From: an uncultured bacterium
GTDB lineage: Bacteria > Bipolaricaulota > Bipolaricaulia > UBA7950 > UBA9294
Assembly (NCBI GenBank): GCA_903857865.1
Contig: CAIOGO010000004.1
Span: forward strand, 71,846-135,845
Direction of reading: 5' to 3'
DNA length: 64,000 bases
How positions within the stretch are numbered: the first letter of the stretch is position 1; every line of letters starts with the position of its first letter. The position numbers and the translations under genes are program-made. The notes under the pieces were generated by a model. The model did not search any database and was not told the DNA's origin. It saw only the letters and a list, made by a program, of their open reading frames with translations. Positions 1 to 8,685 of the stretch are shown here, in pieces.

Positions 1-727
1 CGTCGGCAGAGATGTCGAGGAGGTGCTGGTCGTGGAGCATCTCCTCAAACAGCGCTTGGCCGATCGCGAAATCGCCGCGCGCGTGCGGGACGATGTTCGA
101 ACGCAGGAAGCGCGTGTAGTCGTCGACCGCGGCGGCCGCCCGGCGAGCGGCGACGGCGACCTGTGGGAAGAGCCACGGCGTGCGCAGCGCGAGGAGTGGC
201 ACGAGGATCGTGAACAGCTGGCGGCCTTGCGTCGCGCTTTCGATCGCTATCTCCGCCCAGGCAGGGGGAACGCTTTCCGGGACGAGGTTTTTCTTCGCTT
301 CGGCGAGCACGCGCGGAACCTCGCGTAGCCGACCTAGAACAGCCTTCATGCGGACGGGGAACGGCGCGAAGTCACGCACGAGGATGAGGAAGACGCCACC
401 GAGGCACTCGTCGACGTACGTGCCCGGCGAACGCTCGTGAGTGCGAAGGGGCTCGATTTCACGTAGGAAGGAGCGCACGAGGCGTACGACCACGGTGTGG
501 TCGACGGCGGTGTCCGGTCCGAAGGTCGATGTGTCCATCGCGTCGAGTTCCCGCAACGCCTGACGGAACTGAGTCTCCTGTCGGCGCAGCGCGTCGACGC
601 TGTGCTCGCCAAGGCGATGGTCGAAGCGGTGGTCTCCGAGCTGAGTGGCTGCGACCGGCGCCTCGGTGAGCATCTGGCTCACGAACGTATCAACGGCAGA
701 GTAGAACGCAGTTTCCTTCTGGTTCAC
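1..727 (-). CDS. DUF885-family protein, N-terminal part (cut by window edge)
   Basis: Reading leftward from a GTG at 727, an open frame runs to the window edge without a stop (242 codons). The start is backed by AGGAGAG about 7 nt upstream. The N-terminus has the pattern seen in DUF885 proteins (LGDHRFDHRLGE followed by a helical region), a family of mostly secreted or cytoplasmic proteins distantly linked to zinc peptidases. The catalytic HExxH-like part would lie in the missing C-terminal half, so activity cannot be judged. No signal peptide is visible. The family call rests on recalled similarity; the reading frame itself is secure. Confidence 0.7.
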   Translation of the reverse strand, partial: MNQKETAFYSAVDTFVSQMLTEAPVAATQLGDHRFDHRLGEHSVDALRRQETQFRQALRELDAMDTSTFGPDTAVDHTVVVRLVRSFLREIEPLRTHERSPGTYVDECLGGVFLILVRDFAPFPVRMKAVLGRLREVPRVLAEAKKNLVPESVPPAWAEIAIESATQGRQLFTILVPLLALRTPWLFPQVAVAARRAAAAVDDYTRFLRSNIVPHARGDFAIGQALFEEMLHDQHLLDISAD

Positions 728-901
728 AGCTGTCTCTCCTCTCCGCCGTCACCGGCGCGGCGACGGCCGGACAATCCTACCCGAGATCCCGCGGCGCGCG
801 GAAACGCCTTCCGTGAGTCTCGCGCGTTGGCCGCGGCGGTGAGCCGTTGAGGATGCAGAGCTGTCGTGTGCTGCAGCGGCCGTGCGGCCCGGGAGGAATC
901 G

Positions 902-930
902 TTGACGTGCCTCTGTGCTCCTGTTATGTT
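902..930 (+). promoter_or_regulatory. Sigma70-type promoter of the PrsW-like gene
   Basis: TTGACG at 902-907 and TATGTT at 925-930 are separated by exactly 17 nt. The predicted start of transcription is near 937, about 55 nt before the ATG at 993. Confidence 0.6.
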
Positions 931-992
931 GGGGCCGCGTTGAGTGGGGGAGGAGGCGGGCGCATGGCGCGGCGCGTCAGGCACGAGGCGCG

Positions 993-1811
993 ATGAACAT
1001 CCAAACGGCGCTGGCGATCGTCTTCACCGTCCTGCCGATCGTCGTCCTGCTGTGCTACTTCTACACGCGCGACGTTCACCGCGAACCGCGGACGGCTCTC
1101 GTCAAGACCTTCCTACTGGGGCTTCTTGTCACGATTCCCGCGATCCCTCTCACGCTAGGCCTGAGTGCGGTTCTGCCGCTCTTCTCTCCTGGACCGTTGC
1201 TGGCGGCGCTCTACGATGCCTTCGTCGTCGCAGCGATCCCCGAGGAGCTGCTCAAGTTGCTGGTTGTTGCCCTCTACTGCGCACGGCGCGTGAGCTTCGA
1301 CGAGCCGATGGACGGCATCGTGTACGGAGCGACCGCTGCGTTGGGCTTCGCCGCGCTCGAGAACGTGCTCTACGTGGTCGGCGGAGGGCTGACGGTCGCG
1401 TTAGTGCGGAGTGTGACCGCGGTCCCGATGCATGCCATCATGGGTGCGGTCCTCGGCCACTACATTGGGCGGGCTCGCTTCGGAGGCGGCCGACGCATCG
1501 ACATCTGGAAGGGCTGGGGAATCGCCGTGCTCATGCACGGACTGTACGACTTCGGTCCGATGGCCTTCTCCCGCTTGGCGGGGCAGGAGACGCCGCCTGC
1601 AGGCATGGGCCTCCTCTTGCTGGGGTTCCTCCTCCTATTCCTGGCGGTCGTGATCACGTCGGGCGTTTCTATGGGACGACTCATCCGGCGTCTGCGCGCC
1701 GAGCAGCTCGTGGTCCATCCACATGCGCGGGAGGGAGGCTCCGCGGCGGCTGCGCCGCTCAGCCCACAGGGAGCAGCGGAGGGAAGCGATGTGCCTCGAC
1801 AGGTGCCGTAA
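993..1811 (+). CDS. PrsW-family intramembrane metalloprotease
   Basis: The 272-residue product is a multi-pass membrane protein of the PrsW (glutamic-type/CAAX-protease-like) family, whose founder cleaves the anti-sigma factor RsiW in Bacillus. Visible family motifs are EELLK (about residue 87), GFAALEN (about residue 118) and a histidine helix with HAIMG...GHYIG (about residues 147-157), followed by a later conserved MHGLYDF segment. At least six hydrophobic segments are apparent. ATG 993 was chosen because the first transmembrane segment starts right after it; the frame is open upstream to 915 but that extension is arginine-rich and not hydrophobic. The substrate is unknown; no anti-sigma factor lies nearby. 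Confidence 0.82.
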   Translation: MNIQTALAIVFTVLPIVVLLCYFYTRDVHREPRTALVKTFLLGLLVTIPAIPLTLGLSAVLPLFSPGPLLAALYDAFVVAAIPEELLKLLVVALYCARRVSFDEPMDGIVYGATAALGFAALENVLYVVGGGLTVALVRSVTAVPMHAIMGAVLGHYIGRARFGGGRRIDIWKGWGIAVLMHGLYDFGPMAFSRLAGQETPPAGMGLLLLGFLLLFLAVVITSGVSMGRLIRRLRAEQLVVHPHAREGGSAAAAPLSPQGAAEGSDVPRQVP

Positions 1812-1852
1812 CCTTGGGCGGCGCGGATGCCCGTCACTCATCCGGGCGCTGG

Positions 1853-2680
1853 CTACTCGCCGCCGAGCCACTCACCTCGCACGATGGTGATGGCCTTGCC
1901 GCTCAAACGAACGCGGTCGCTGGCGACGCTGTCGCGGGCGGCGTCGCTAGCCACAGTACAGCGGACGATGCCACCGCGTGCCGATGCCTGGAAGCCGACC
2001 AGGTCGCCTTTTCCCAGCTTCCCTTGCCAATACGGAGCGAGGGCGCAGTGCGCCGATCCGGTCACGGGATCCTCGTCGATCCCGACGCCCGGCGCGAAGA
2101 AGCGCGACACGAAATCCACGCTCGGGGTCCCGCTGCGAGCGGTGATCATCACGCCGCGAACGCCGAGCTTGCGGAGCGCGGCGAAGTCGGGCGTCGCCAC
2201 GCGAACGGCGCCCTCGCTCTCGACCTCGACGAGGTAATCGAAGCGCGTCTTCCCCACGTAGAGAGCGCGCAGACCGATCGCTTCGAGGAGTCCTTCCGGC
2301 GCAGCGGTCTCGCTCGGCGGATTGGCCGGGAAGTCGAGTTCGATCCACTCGCCCTGCCGCACGGCCGTGAGGAGGCCGCTCTGGGTGTGAAATCGAGCGG
2401 TCTCCGCGGGCGCGAGTTCGCCCAGTTCCCAGAGTGTGTGCGCCGTGGCCAAGGTGCCATGCCCGCAAAGCGCGACCTCGGCGGCCGGCGTGAACCACCG
2501 CAGGTCGAAGTCGCCATCGTCGCGTCGGCACACGAACGCCGTCTCCGACAGGTTCATCTCCGCCGCGGCGCGCTGCATCCACTCCGCGATCACACCCTCG
2601 GTCAAGAGACACACCCCGGCCGGGTTCCCCGCGAACGGCCGGTCGGTGAACGCGTCGACGTGTTGGAATCGAATCGCCAT
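1853..2680 (-). CDS. PhzF-family isomerase/epimerase-like protein
   Basis: The 275-residue protein begins with FQHVDAFTDRPFAGNPAGVC, the classic N-terminus of the PhzF family (two-fold diaminopimelate-epimerase-like fold). Further family signatures are SETAFV with the catalytic glutamate near residue 45, a CGHGTLA segment near residue 70, and DPVTGSAHCAL towards the C-terminus. PhzF itself isomerises a phenazine precursor, but most relatives, as here without phenazine genes, have unknown small-molecule substrates. ATG 2680 has AGGAGG 7 nt upstream, so the upstream in-frame start at 2695 is disfavoured. It is transcribed away from the arsenite exporter. Confidence 0.88.
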   Translation of the reverse strand: MAIRFQHVDAFTDRPFAGNPAGVCLLTEGVIAEWMQRAAAEMNLSETAFVCRRDDGDFDLRWFTPAAEVALCGHGTLATAHTLWELGELAPAETARFHTQSGLLTAVRQGEWIELDFPANPPSETAAPEGLLEAIGLRALYVGKTRFDYLVEVESEGAVRVATPDFAALRKLGVRGVMITARSGTPSVDFVSRFFAPGVGIDEDPVTGSAHCALAPYWQGKLGKGDLVGFQASARGGIVRCTVASDAARDSVASDRVRLSGKAITIVRGEWLGGE

Positions 2681-3001
2681 CGATGACCTCCTCATGCTGT
2701 GTGCAGTTCGAGTCTACTTGGTTCACCGTTGGCGATCGGGCATGCAGAATGGGGTGCAGAAGCACGACATGGGCTCTCCCGGGATGCCCCGCGAGCGTTC
2801 GAGGCCCCCTCGGGAGAGAGGCACCGCCGTCCGGGGTGTCTGGGCGACGGCTGCGGAGTCCGCCGTTCGGGCGAACCGTCATCCCGCGATTGGCAAGTAG
2901 AGATCGAACTCCCACTTCTCCGCGTCGGGCTCGCCGGGTCCCGCGGCACGGGTACAATCGGCCGCCGCCTGATTGGCGGTCGAGGGAAGGGAAGGTTGAC
3001 G
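2681..3001. other. Divergent intergenic region, phzF-like / ACR3
   Basis: These 321 nt separate two divergently transcribed genes and hold no convincing reading frame. A possible -10 box TACAAT lies at 2953-2958 for the rightward gene, but the matching -35 position (CTCGCC) is poor. No ArsR gene or clear operator palindrome was seen. Confidence 0.4.
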
Positions 3002-4000
3002 ATGCGGGGATTCGAGAAGTATCTGGCGCTGTGGGTGGCCTTGTGCATGGGGCTCGGGCTGCTCTTGTCGCAGACGGTGCCTGGGGTCAGCGAGGCGATC
3101 GATTCCTGGCAGGTGCGAGGGGTGTCGGTGCCGATCGGAATCTGCCTCTTCCTCATGATGTACCCGGCGATGCTCAACCTTCAGGTCGCCGAACTGCGGA
3201 AGCTGCGCGCCAACCCGAAGCCGATCCTGATCACGCTCTTCTCGAATTGGATCCTCGCTCCCCTCGTGGCTCTAGGGCTCGCGGCTCTCTTCCTCCGCGG
3301 CAACGAGCAGCTCATGGTCGCCGTGCTCTTGCTCGGCGCGAGCCCGTGCACGGCAATGGTGCTCGTGTGGGGTAAGCTGGCGGAAGGGAATCAGGAGCAG
3401 AATGTCGTCAACACGAGCCTGAACACGCTCACGATCATGGTGCTCTACGTTCCGATCGTGTCCTTGCTGACGGGCCTCCAGAACATCCCGCTCGATCGCG
3501 TCCTGTTGGCCATCTCTGCCGGAGTCTTCATCGGCGCGCCACTGGTCGTGGGGATCCTAAGCAAGCGTCTTCTCGTTCGTGCCAGGGGGCAGGACTGGTT
3601 CGAGCGAGTCTACCGGCCCGTCGTCGGCAAGGTTGCGATCGTCGCCCTGCTCCTGACGCTCGTCGTCCTGTTCGCGCTGAACGGCGAGGTGCTGCTCCAC
3701 CACGCCGATCAGCTCTTGCTTGTGTCGGCGCCGCTCTTGGTCGGGTTTGCGATCGTCGTGGGGTTCAATCTGCTCGTGACGCGAGTGCTCAGACTCCGCT
3801 ACCGCGAGGCGATCATCACGACGATCATCGGATCGTCGAGCCACTTCGAGATCGCAATTGCTTCGGCCGTCGCCATGTACGGCGTCGGCTCGTACGCGGC
3901 GCTCGGGACGACGATGGGCCTGTTCTGGGAGGTGCCGGTCATGCTCAGCCTCGTCTACCTCGGGAAGGCCCTGCGGCGCCGCGGATTCTGGCTCGCGTAG
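3002..4000 (+). CDS. ACR3-family arsenite efflux permease
   Basis: The 332-residue, roughly ten-helix membrane protein belongs to the bile acid/arsenite/riboflavin transporter superfamily. The segment SPCTAMVLVWGKLAEGNQEQ near residues 117-136 matches the ACR3 signature, including the cysteine required for As(III) transport, and EVPVMLSLVYL near the C-terminus is also characteristic. ACR3 extrudes arsenite using the proton motive force. ATG 3002 follows GGAAGG and begins just before helix one; the longer in-frame extension is not membrane-like. No arsR or arsC is adjacent, so regulation and any arsenate reduction must be encoded elsewhere. The next gene starts 28 nt downstream. Confidence 0.87.
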   Translation: MRGFEKYLALWVALCMGLGLLLSQTVPGVSEAIDSWQVRGVSVPIGICLFLMMYPAMLNLQVAELRKLRANPKPILITLFSNWILAPLVALGLAALFLRGNEQLMVAVLLLGASPCTAMVLVWGKLAEGNQEQNVVNTSLNTLTIMVLYVPIVSLLTGLQNIPLDRVLLAISAGVFIGAPLVVGILSKRLLVRARGQDWFERVYRPVVGKVAIVALLLTLVVLFALNGEVLLHHADQLLLVSAPLLVGFAIVVGFNLLVTRVLRLRYREAIITTIIGSSSHFEIAIASAVAMYGVGSYAALGTTMGLFWEVPVMLSLVYLGKALRRRGFWLA

Positions 4001-4028
4001 GGGCTGCAGTGGTAGGCATCGTGGTCTG

Positions 4029-4763
4029 ATGATTCGGACGATCGAAGAGCTATCGATGAACGCCTGGCCCGCTCTGCGGTCTGTGGCCTGCGACGGTTGG
4101 GTCTTGCGGTTCTCCAACGGCTACACCCGCCGCGCCAACTCGGTCCATCCGCTGTACCTACCAAGCCGCGATCTGGCCGAGAAGATCGCCGAGGCGGAGC
4201 GGCTGTATCAGGAGCGCGGTCTCCCCGCTATCTTCAAGCTGACGGCCGAGAGCCAGCCTCGCGCCCTTGAGGCGGCGCTTGTCGAACGTGGCTACGAAGT
4301 CGAAGCCGAAACGAGCGTCCGCGTTGCCGATCTCGGACCGATGGGAAGCGTTGCGGCCGTCGACATCGAGACTTCCTGGGGCAATGCCTCCGAGTGGCGT
4401 GAAGCGTTCCACGGGATGAGCAGGGTGGCACCGGAGCACCAGGCCACTCACGAGCGGATCTTGGCGTCGATCTCTCCCTTGGCGGGCTTTGCCGCGGTCC
4501 GACAGGACGGACGGATCGTCGGGTGCGGACTCGGCGTCGTGCAGGACGGATGGCTCGGCGTGTTCGACGTCATCGTCGACGGGGCCGCGCGTCGGCAGGG
4601 ACACGGCGAGCGACTGATGCGGGGACTCATGGCGTGGGGACAGCGGATGGGCGCCGACAAGGCCTACCTTCAAGTCATGCAGAGCAACGTCGCGGCGGTG
4701 AGGCTCTACGAGGGACTGGGCTTTCGCGAAGCGTATTCCTACTGGTACCGCGTCAAACGTTGA
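4029..4763 (+). CDS. GNAT acetyltransferase, Rv0428c-like
   Basis: The 244-residue protein has an N-terminal part with WPAL...DGWVLRFSNGYTRRANSV and a C-terminal GNAT domain (about residues 110-244). The acetyl-CoA loop appears as RRQGHGERLMRGL, followed by QVMQSNVAAVRLYEGLGF, the usual beta5-alpha4 end of the fold. The two-part layout resembles the mycobacterial Rv0428c group; acceptor substrates are mostly unknown. ATG 4029 is the first good start after the exporter stop, and the gene may be co-transcribed with it. Confidence 0.82.
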   Translation: MIRTIEELSMNAWPALRSVACDGWVLRFSNGYTRRANSVHPLYLPSRDLAEKIAEAERLYQERGLPAIFKLTAESQPRALEAALVERGYEVEAETSVRVADLGPMGSVAAVDIETSWGNASEWREAFHGMSRVAPEHQATHERILASISPLAGFAAVRQDGRIVGCGLGVVQDGWLGVFDVIVDGAARRQGHGERLMRGLMAWGQRMGADKAYLQVMQSNVAAVRLYEGLGFREAYSYWYRVKR

Positions 4764-4896
4764 TGGAGAGACCGCACGCGTCTTCCGGATACGCATGCGG
4801 GCGCTGAGCGCCTGCGGGGTGCAGCACCGCGGGACCGCCCGGCGGAGCAACTTCCTCATCGCGTGACACAAGCGCGCCAACGGTGCGACCGCCCTG

Positions 4897-4902
4897 TAGA
4901 AT
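4897..4902 (+). promoter_or_regulatory. Possible -10 box (TAGAAT) before mgsA
   Basis: TAGAAT lies 58 nt before the mgsA start. It resembles the TAGNNT -10 boxes seen elsewhere in the window, but no acceptable -35 element is found at 16-18 nt. Confidence 0.3.
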
Positions 4903-4960
4903 GGGCCGGGCAACGCAGTGTCGAAGCGATGGCACCACCGTCGAAAGGAGGGATGCAGGC

Positions 4961-5434
4961 ATGGCCTACAGGAAGATCGCCATGGAGCACGACAAGAGGA
5001 TCGCCTTGGTCGCACACGACAACAAGAAGCACGACCTGGTGGAATGGGCAAAGTACAACCACGTGCTCCTGGAGCACCACACGATCTTCGCGACCGGGAC
5101 GACGGGCGAGATCCTCGAGCGGGAGCTTGGTTTCACGGTCCACAAGCTGCAGAGCGGGCCGCTTGGCGGGGACCAGCAAGTAGGCGCCAGAATCGCTGAC
5201 GGCGAGATCGACTTCCTCATCTTCTTTTGGGATCCCCTCGAGCCGCAGCCGCACGACCCTGATGTCAAGGCCCTCCTGCGCATGGCGATCGTCTGGAACA
5301 TCCCCATCGCCTGCAATCGCGCTTCGGCCGACTTCATGATCTCCTCTCCGCTGATGGACGGCGACTACGACCGTCTCGTGCCTGACTACGACGGCTACCG
5401 ATCTCGGAGGATTCCTGGTCCTGAGAGCGGCTGA
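4961..5434 (+). CDS. mgsA: Methylglyoxal synthase
   Basis: The 157-residue protein converts dihydroxyacetone phosphate to methylglyoxal and phosphate, a bypass of lower glycolysis that relieves sugar-phosphate excess. Diagnostic segments are IALVAHDNKK (phosphate-binding start), TGTTG, GPLGGDQQVG and the catalytic FFWDPLEPQPHDPDVKALLR, with the active-site aspartates present. Length matches the family (about 150). ATG 4961 has GGAGG 8 nt upstream; an in-frame start at 4883 lacks one. A phosphofructokinase and other glycolytic enzymes lie elsewhere in the window. Two small genes follow in the same direction. Confidence 0.93.
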   Translation: MAYRKIAMEHDKRIALVAHDNKKHDLVEWAKYNHVLLEHHTIFATGTTGEILERELGFTVHKLQSGPLGGDQQVGARIADGEIDFLIFFWDPLEPQPHDPDVKALLRMAIVWNIPIACNRASADFMISSPLMDGDYDRLVPDYDGYRSRRIPGPESG

Positions 5435-5504
5435 TATCCGGGCGTTGAGACGCTCGTTGCGATGGCGATCGCACATCGGCCAGACGGGTCACGAGGAGGC
5501 CGGC

Positions 5505-5657
5505 ATGAACGCAAGAACGGAGGGGATGATTGCGATGGCGGCCGCTGTGCTCGTCCTCTTCAGCTCGATGTGGGATCCGCGCGCATCCGTCGTCGTGTCG
5601 GTTGTTGCGCTGGCGGGATTCGGCGCCCATAGGTTCGCGCGCCAGGGCAAGGCGTAG
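5505..5657 (+). CDS. Small membrane protein, 50 residues
   Basis: I do not recognise this family. The short frame has a strong ribosome site (GAGGAGG, 7 nt before ATG 5505) and encodes two hydrophobic stretches (about residues 8-22 and 26-42) separated by a short polar turn containing WDPR, ending in a basic tail. That layout suggests a helical hairpin in the inner membrane. It directly precedes the next small gene, with the stop at 5657 and the next possible start at once after it, so both are probably on the mgsA transcript. Confidence 0.6.
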   Translation: MNARTEGMIAMAAAVLVLFSSMWDPRASVVVSVVALAGFGAHRFARQGKA

Positions 5658-5723
5658 ATGGATAGCGGGCACGGTGTGCAGACGGCCCGCGTTCAGGCTG
5701 TCGCGGGAGAGGGAGGAGCGTCG

Positions 5724-5978
5724 ATGCATCCCGTTCAAGAAGGCGGCCTTGGCTTCTCGTACCAGGAGATGAAGGGCGGCACCGTGTTCATTCGCCGCCT
5801 CGGGCGGGTCGTGACGCGCCTGCGCCACGGCGCGGCGCGCGACTTCCTTGCCGAAGTCGAGGGCGCATCGCCAGCCGACGCGCAGGAAACGATGGCGCAC
5901 ACCACGGGGAACTACAAGCGCGGCAACGAACGCCGGGCCGCCGAGCATCCGCGCAACCAGGGCTCGCGGCGCGCGTAG
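5724..5978 (+). CDS. Hypothetical basic protein, 84 residues
   Basis: The function is not recognised. ATG 5724 is preceded by GGGAGGAG and was preferred to the in-frame ATG at 5658, which lacks a ribosome site. The N-terminal half (VQEGGLGFSYQEMKGGTVFI) looks like a folded strand-rich unit; the C-terminal third is rich in Arg, Asn and His and is probably disordered. It is co-directional with the preceding membrane protein and converges on tlyA. It could be nucleic-acid binding by charge alone, but that is only inference. Confidence 0.55.
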   Translation: MHPVQEGGLGFSYQEMKGGTVFIRRLGRVVTRLRHGAARDFLAEVEGASPADAQETMAHTTGNYKRGNERRAAEHPRNQGSRRA

Positions 5979-6001
5979 GTTCTCGCAGGGGCACCGTGGT
6001 G

Positions 6002-6727
6002 CTATCGCGCGTGGAGGAAGAACTCGACGTTGCCCTTCTCTCCCTGAACCGGCGAGACCATCTCGTCGACCACGTTCCACGGGGTTTCGTCGCGGAGGAA
6101 GCGGGCGACATCCTGCAGTGCCTTGGCCTGCGCGGCCGCGTCCTTGACGACGCCGTCCTTTGGCAAGACGTCCTTGCCCACTTCGAACTGCGGTTTGACG
6201 AGGGCGACGAGATCGCCGCCAGGAGCGAGGATCTCGACGAGCGGCGGCAGGATCAACTTGAGCGATATGAAGGAAACGTCAACCGTCGCGAGGTCGATGG
6301 GCTCGTCGATGTCCTTCGGCTCGAGGTAGCGGGCGTTCAAGCCCTCGCGAGCGACGACGAGCGGATGGCTGCGCAGGCGCGGGTGGAGCTGATCGTGGCC
6401 GACGTCGATGGCATACACCTTGGCGGCGCCGTGCTGGAGGAGGCAGTCGGTGAAGCCTCCGGTGGAAGCGCCCACGTCGAGGCAAACGCGCCCTTTCGGA
6501 TCGATGCGGAACCGTTCGAGCGCCGCTTCCAGCTTCTCCCCGCCGCGGCTCACATACGGCTCGTAGCCAAGGATCTCGATCTCGGCCTCAGAGTCGATGG
6601 GGTGGCCGGGGCGGCTGACGATCTGGCCATTCACCTTCACGCGCCCGGCCTCGATCATGCGCTGAGCACGTGACCGACTGCGGATCAGCCGGCGCTCCTT
6701 GATGACCTTGTCGAGGCGCTCTTTCAT
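6002..6727 (-). CDS. tlyA: TlyA-family 2'-O-methyltransferase (S4 + FtsJ domains)
   Basis: The 241-residue protein has an N-terminal S4 RNA-binding domain (RLDKVIKERRLIRSRSRAQR, about residues 4-65) and an FtsJ-like SAM domain beginning at CLDVGASTGGFTDCLL (about residue 82). The DVSFISL and KPQFE motifs of the TlyA group are present. Characterised TlyA enzymes methylate 2'-OH groups of 16S and 23S rRNA. ATG 6727 starts the S4 domain exactly; upstream in-frame sequence overlaps the aminotransferase on the same strand and is not conserved. It is the last gene of the leftward ddl group, 100 nt after the aminotransferase. Confidence 0.9.
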   Translation of the reverse strand: MKERLDKVIKERRLIRSRSRAQRMIEAGRVKVNGQIVSRPGHPIDSEAEIEILGYEPYVSRGGEKLEAALERFRIDPKGRVCLDVGASTGGFTDCLLQHGAAKVYAIDVGHDQLHPRLRSHPLVVAREGLNARYLEPKDIDEPIDLATVDVSFISLKLILPPLVEILAPGGDLVALVKPQFEVGKDVLPKDGVVKDAAAQAKALQDVARFLRDETPWNVVDEMVSPVQGEKGNVEFFLHAR

Positions 6728-6827
6728 CGCGCCGCAATGACCGTGTTGAGTTTCTGTTTCATCGCGCTCGCGACGACCGTGACAATGAGCCTCTTCGTCG
6801 CGCCCCGATGAGGCCGCCAAACCCGTC

Positions 6828-8051
6828 TCATCGGACTGAGGCCACGCCCGCCTTCTCTTCGACGTACGCCGCGAGGCCGGCCTTGAGGACTTCGACCGCG
6901 CGCACAAGCTTCGGCTCCTCCAAAACGTAGGCGAGCCGGACCTCGTTCGTCCCCATGCCAGGCGTCGCGTAGAAGTCGGCGCCCGGAGCGACCATGACGG
7001 TTTCGCCGTCGAGTTGGAAGTCGGTGAGCAGGTACTTGGCGAACGCTTCCGAGTCGTCGATCTGCGGGAACTTGACGAAAATGTAGAACGCTCCCTCCGG
7101 CCTTCGACAGACGACCCCGGGAATGGACTGGAGCGCGTCGAACAGCGTGTCGCGGCGCGCGTGGAACTTGCGCACGATGGCGGCGATGTCCTGCTTGTGA
7201 TGCGGATCCTTGAGGAACGCGACGAGCCCGAGCTGCTCGAATGTCGGCGGCGACAGGCGAATCTGGCACAGCTTGTTGACCGCTGCGTGGAGTTCCTTGT
7301 TGCGGGTCGCCAGGCAGCCGATGCGGGCGCCGCAGGCCGAGAGGCGCTTGGAGATCGAGTCGACGAGGATAGCGTTCCCGGCCAGCTCGGGGAACGACAT
7401 GATGCTCGTCGCCTCACCGTCGTACATCAGTTCGCGATACGGCTCATCCGAGATGATGAACAGGTTATGCTTCAGGGCGAGCTTCGCGAGTCCCGCGACC
7501 TCGTCGCGCGTGTACCCGACGCCGGTAGGATTGGCCGGGTTCGAGAAGAGGATCGCTCGCGTGCGGGGCGTGATCAGCTTCTCGATCTCCGCCATCGGCG
7601 GCAGGTGGAAACCATCCTCGATCCGGGTTGTGATCGGGACGACTCGGTTGCCGTTCATCGTCGAGTGCCCGACGTAGTTCGGGTAGAACGGCTCCGGGAT
7701 CAGGACTTCGTCCCCCGGGTTGCACGTCGCCTGCAGCGCGAAGCAGAACGCCTCGCTGCCGCCGATCGTCACGATCAGCTCATCGTGCGCAAGATGGATG
7801 CCGAGTTCGGCGTAGTACGCGCACATCGCGTCGATCGTCTCGGCAATGCCCATCGCCGGGCTGTAGGAAAGCACATCGACCTTCGCGTTGCGAACTCCCT
7901 CCATGAACGAAGTCGGGGTTGGAATGTCCGGCTGCCCGATGTTCAGGTGGTAGACCGCGATGCCGCGCTTCTTGGCCGCGTTGGCGAGCGGAGTGAGTCG
8001 CCGAATCGGTGACCCTTTGAGAGACTTCGCGCGTTCGGAAATGCTAAGCAT
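6828..8051 (-). CDS. PLP-dependent class I/II aminotransferase
   Basis: The 407-residue fold-type I aminotransferase has the expected N-terminal LNIGQPDIPTP substrate segment, the NPANPTG motif binding the cofactor, SDEPY (aspartate to the pyridine nitrogen) and the Schiff-base lysine in DSISKRLSACGARIGC (about residue 238). The closest annotated relatives are aspartate-type aminotransferases, but substrate cannot be fixed from sequence. The start ATGCTTAG overlaps the stop of the upstream hydrolase by 8 nt, indicating translational coupling in the ddl operon. Confidence 0.88.
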   Translation of the reverse strand: MLSISERAKSLKGSPIRRLTPLANAAKKRGIAVYHLNIGQPDIPTPTSFMEGVRNAKVDVLSYSPAMGIAETIDAMCAYYAELGIHLAHDELIVTIGGSEAFCFALQATCNPGDEVLIPEPFYPNYVGHSTMNGNRVVPITTRIEDGFHLPPMAEIEKLITPRTRAILFSNPANPTGVGYTRDEVAGLAKLALKHNLFIISDEPYRELMYDGEATSIMSFPELAGNAILVDSISKRLSACGARIGCLATRNKELHAAVNKLCQIRLSPPTFEQLGLVAFLKDPHHKQDIAAIVRKFHARRDTLFDALQSIPGVVCRRPEGAFYIFVKFPQIDDSEAFAKYLLTDFQLDGETVMVAPGADFYATPGMGTNEVRLAYVLEEPKLVRAVEVLKAGLAAYVEEKAGVASVR

Positions 8052-8685
8052 GGCTGAGAACCCACACCTCCAGAGTCTCGGGCAGCGTCGCCTTCGTCAG
8101 GTCGACGTCCGAGCTCCCGATGTGTCGCACATTGTCCATGGTCCGCAGAAACTCGTCCACCGGCGCGATGGGCCAGTCGGCGATCTGCTTTGTGCGGTAG
8201 TGCATTGGGAAGACCAGGCGAACGTCGGGGAGCTGGCGAACGACTCCCGCTGCCGTCGCTGCGTCGATGGTGTAGTACCCGCCGACAGGCGTGAAGAGCA
8301 CTTGGACGCCGCGCAGGGCGGCGACCTGCGTCTTGTCGAGCGGCGCGCCGAGGTCGCCCAGATGAGCCAGGCGAATGCCCTCGAGAGTGAAGGCGAAGAT
8401 TGTGTTCTGCCCTCGCTGGGAACCTCCGGACGCGTCATGCGACGAGGCGATGCCGACGATCTCAAGTCCGCCCGCGCGGTGCGCCCCGACTCCGCGCACC
8501 GCGGCCGGCTTCCCCGACACACGGTCCACGGCGTTGTGGTCATGGTGCTCGTGACTGACGGTGACCGCGTCCGCGGTGACGGCGGGAAAAGCGCAAGGCA
8601 CCTTGGCGGCAAACGGGTCGGTGAGGAGGCGCCCCTCCTTTGCCGCAATGAGGAAGCACGCATGCCCAATCCAGGTGATCTTCAT
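8044..8685 (-). CDS. Metallo-beta-lactamase-fold hydrolase (UlaG/UPF0173-like)
   Basis: The 213-residue protein opens with KITWIGHACFLI and contains the metal motif SHEHHDHN (about residues 48-55), followed by LAHLGDLG and a late conserved histidine in FPMHYRTK. This is the L-ascorbate-6-phosphate lactonase-like (Lactamase_B_3) group, broadly annotated as metal-dependent hydrolases. It is coupled on both sides: ATGA overlap with ddl upstream and an 8-nt overlap with the aminotransferase downstream. The substrate is unknown; a link to cell-wall metabolism rests only on its position after ddl. Confidence 0.85.
   Translation of the reverse strand: MKITWIGHACFLIAAKEGRLLTDPFAAKVPCAFPAVTADAVTVSHEHHDHNAVDRVSGKPAAVRGVGAHRAGGLEIVGIASSHDASGGSQRGQNTIFAFTLEGIRLAHLGDLGAPLDKTQVAALRGVQVLFTPVGGYYTIDAATAAGVVRQLPDVRLVFPMHYRTKQIADWPIAPVDEFLRTMDNVRHIGSSDVDLTKATLPETLEVWVLSHA

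Noticed and set aside
944-2686. Rightward frame of 580 codons across prsW and the phzF-like gene
   Set aside because: Composition is Arg/Gly/His-rich without domains, and it runs through two well-supported genes in other frames.
2681-3001. Structured small RNA or ArsR operator before the ACR3 gene
   Set aside because: GC-rich sequence folds easily by chance; no known RNA family motif or clear operator palindrome was recognised.
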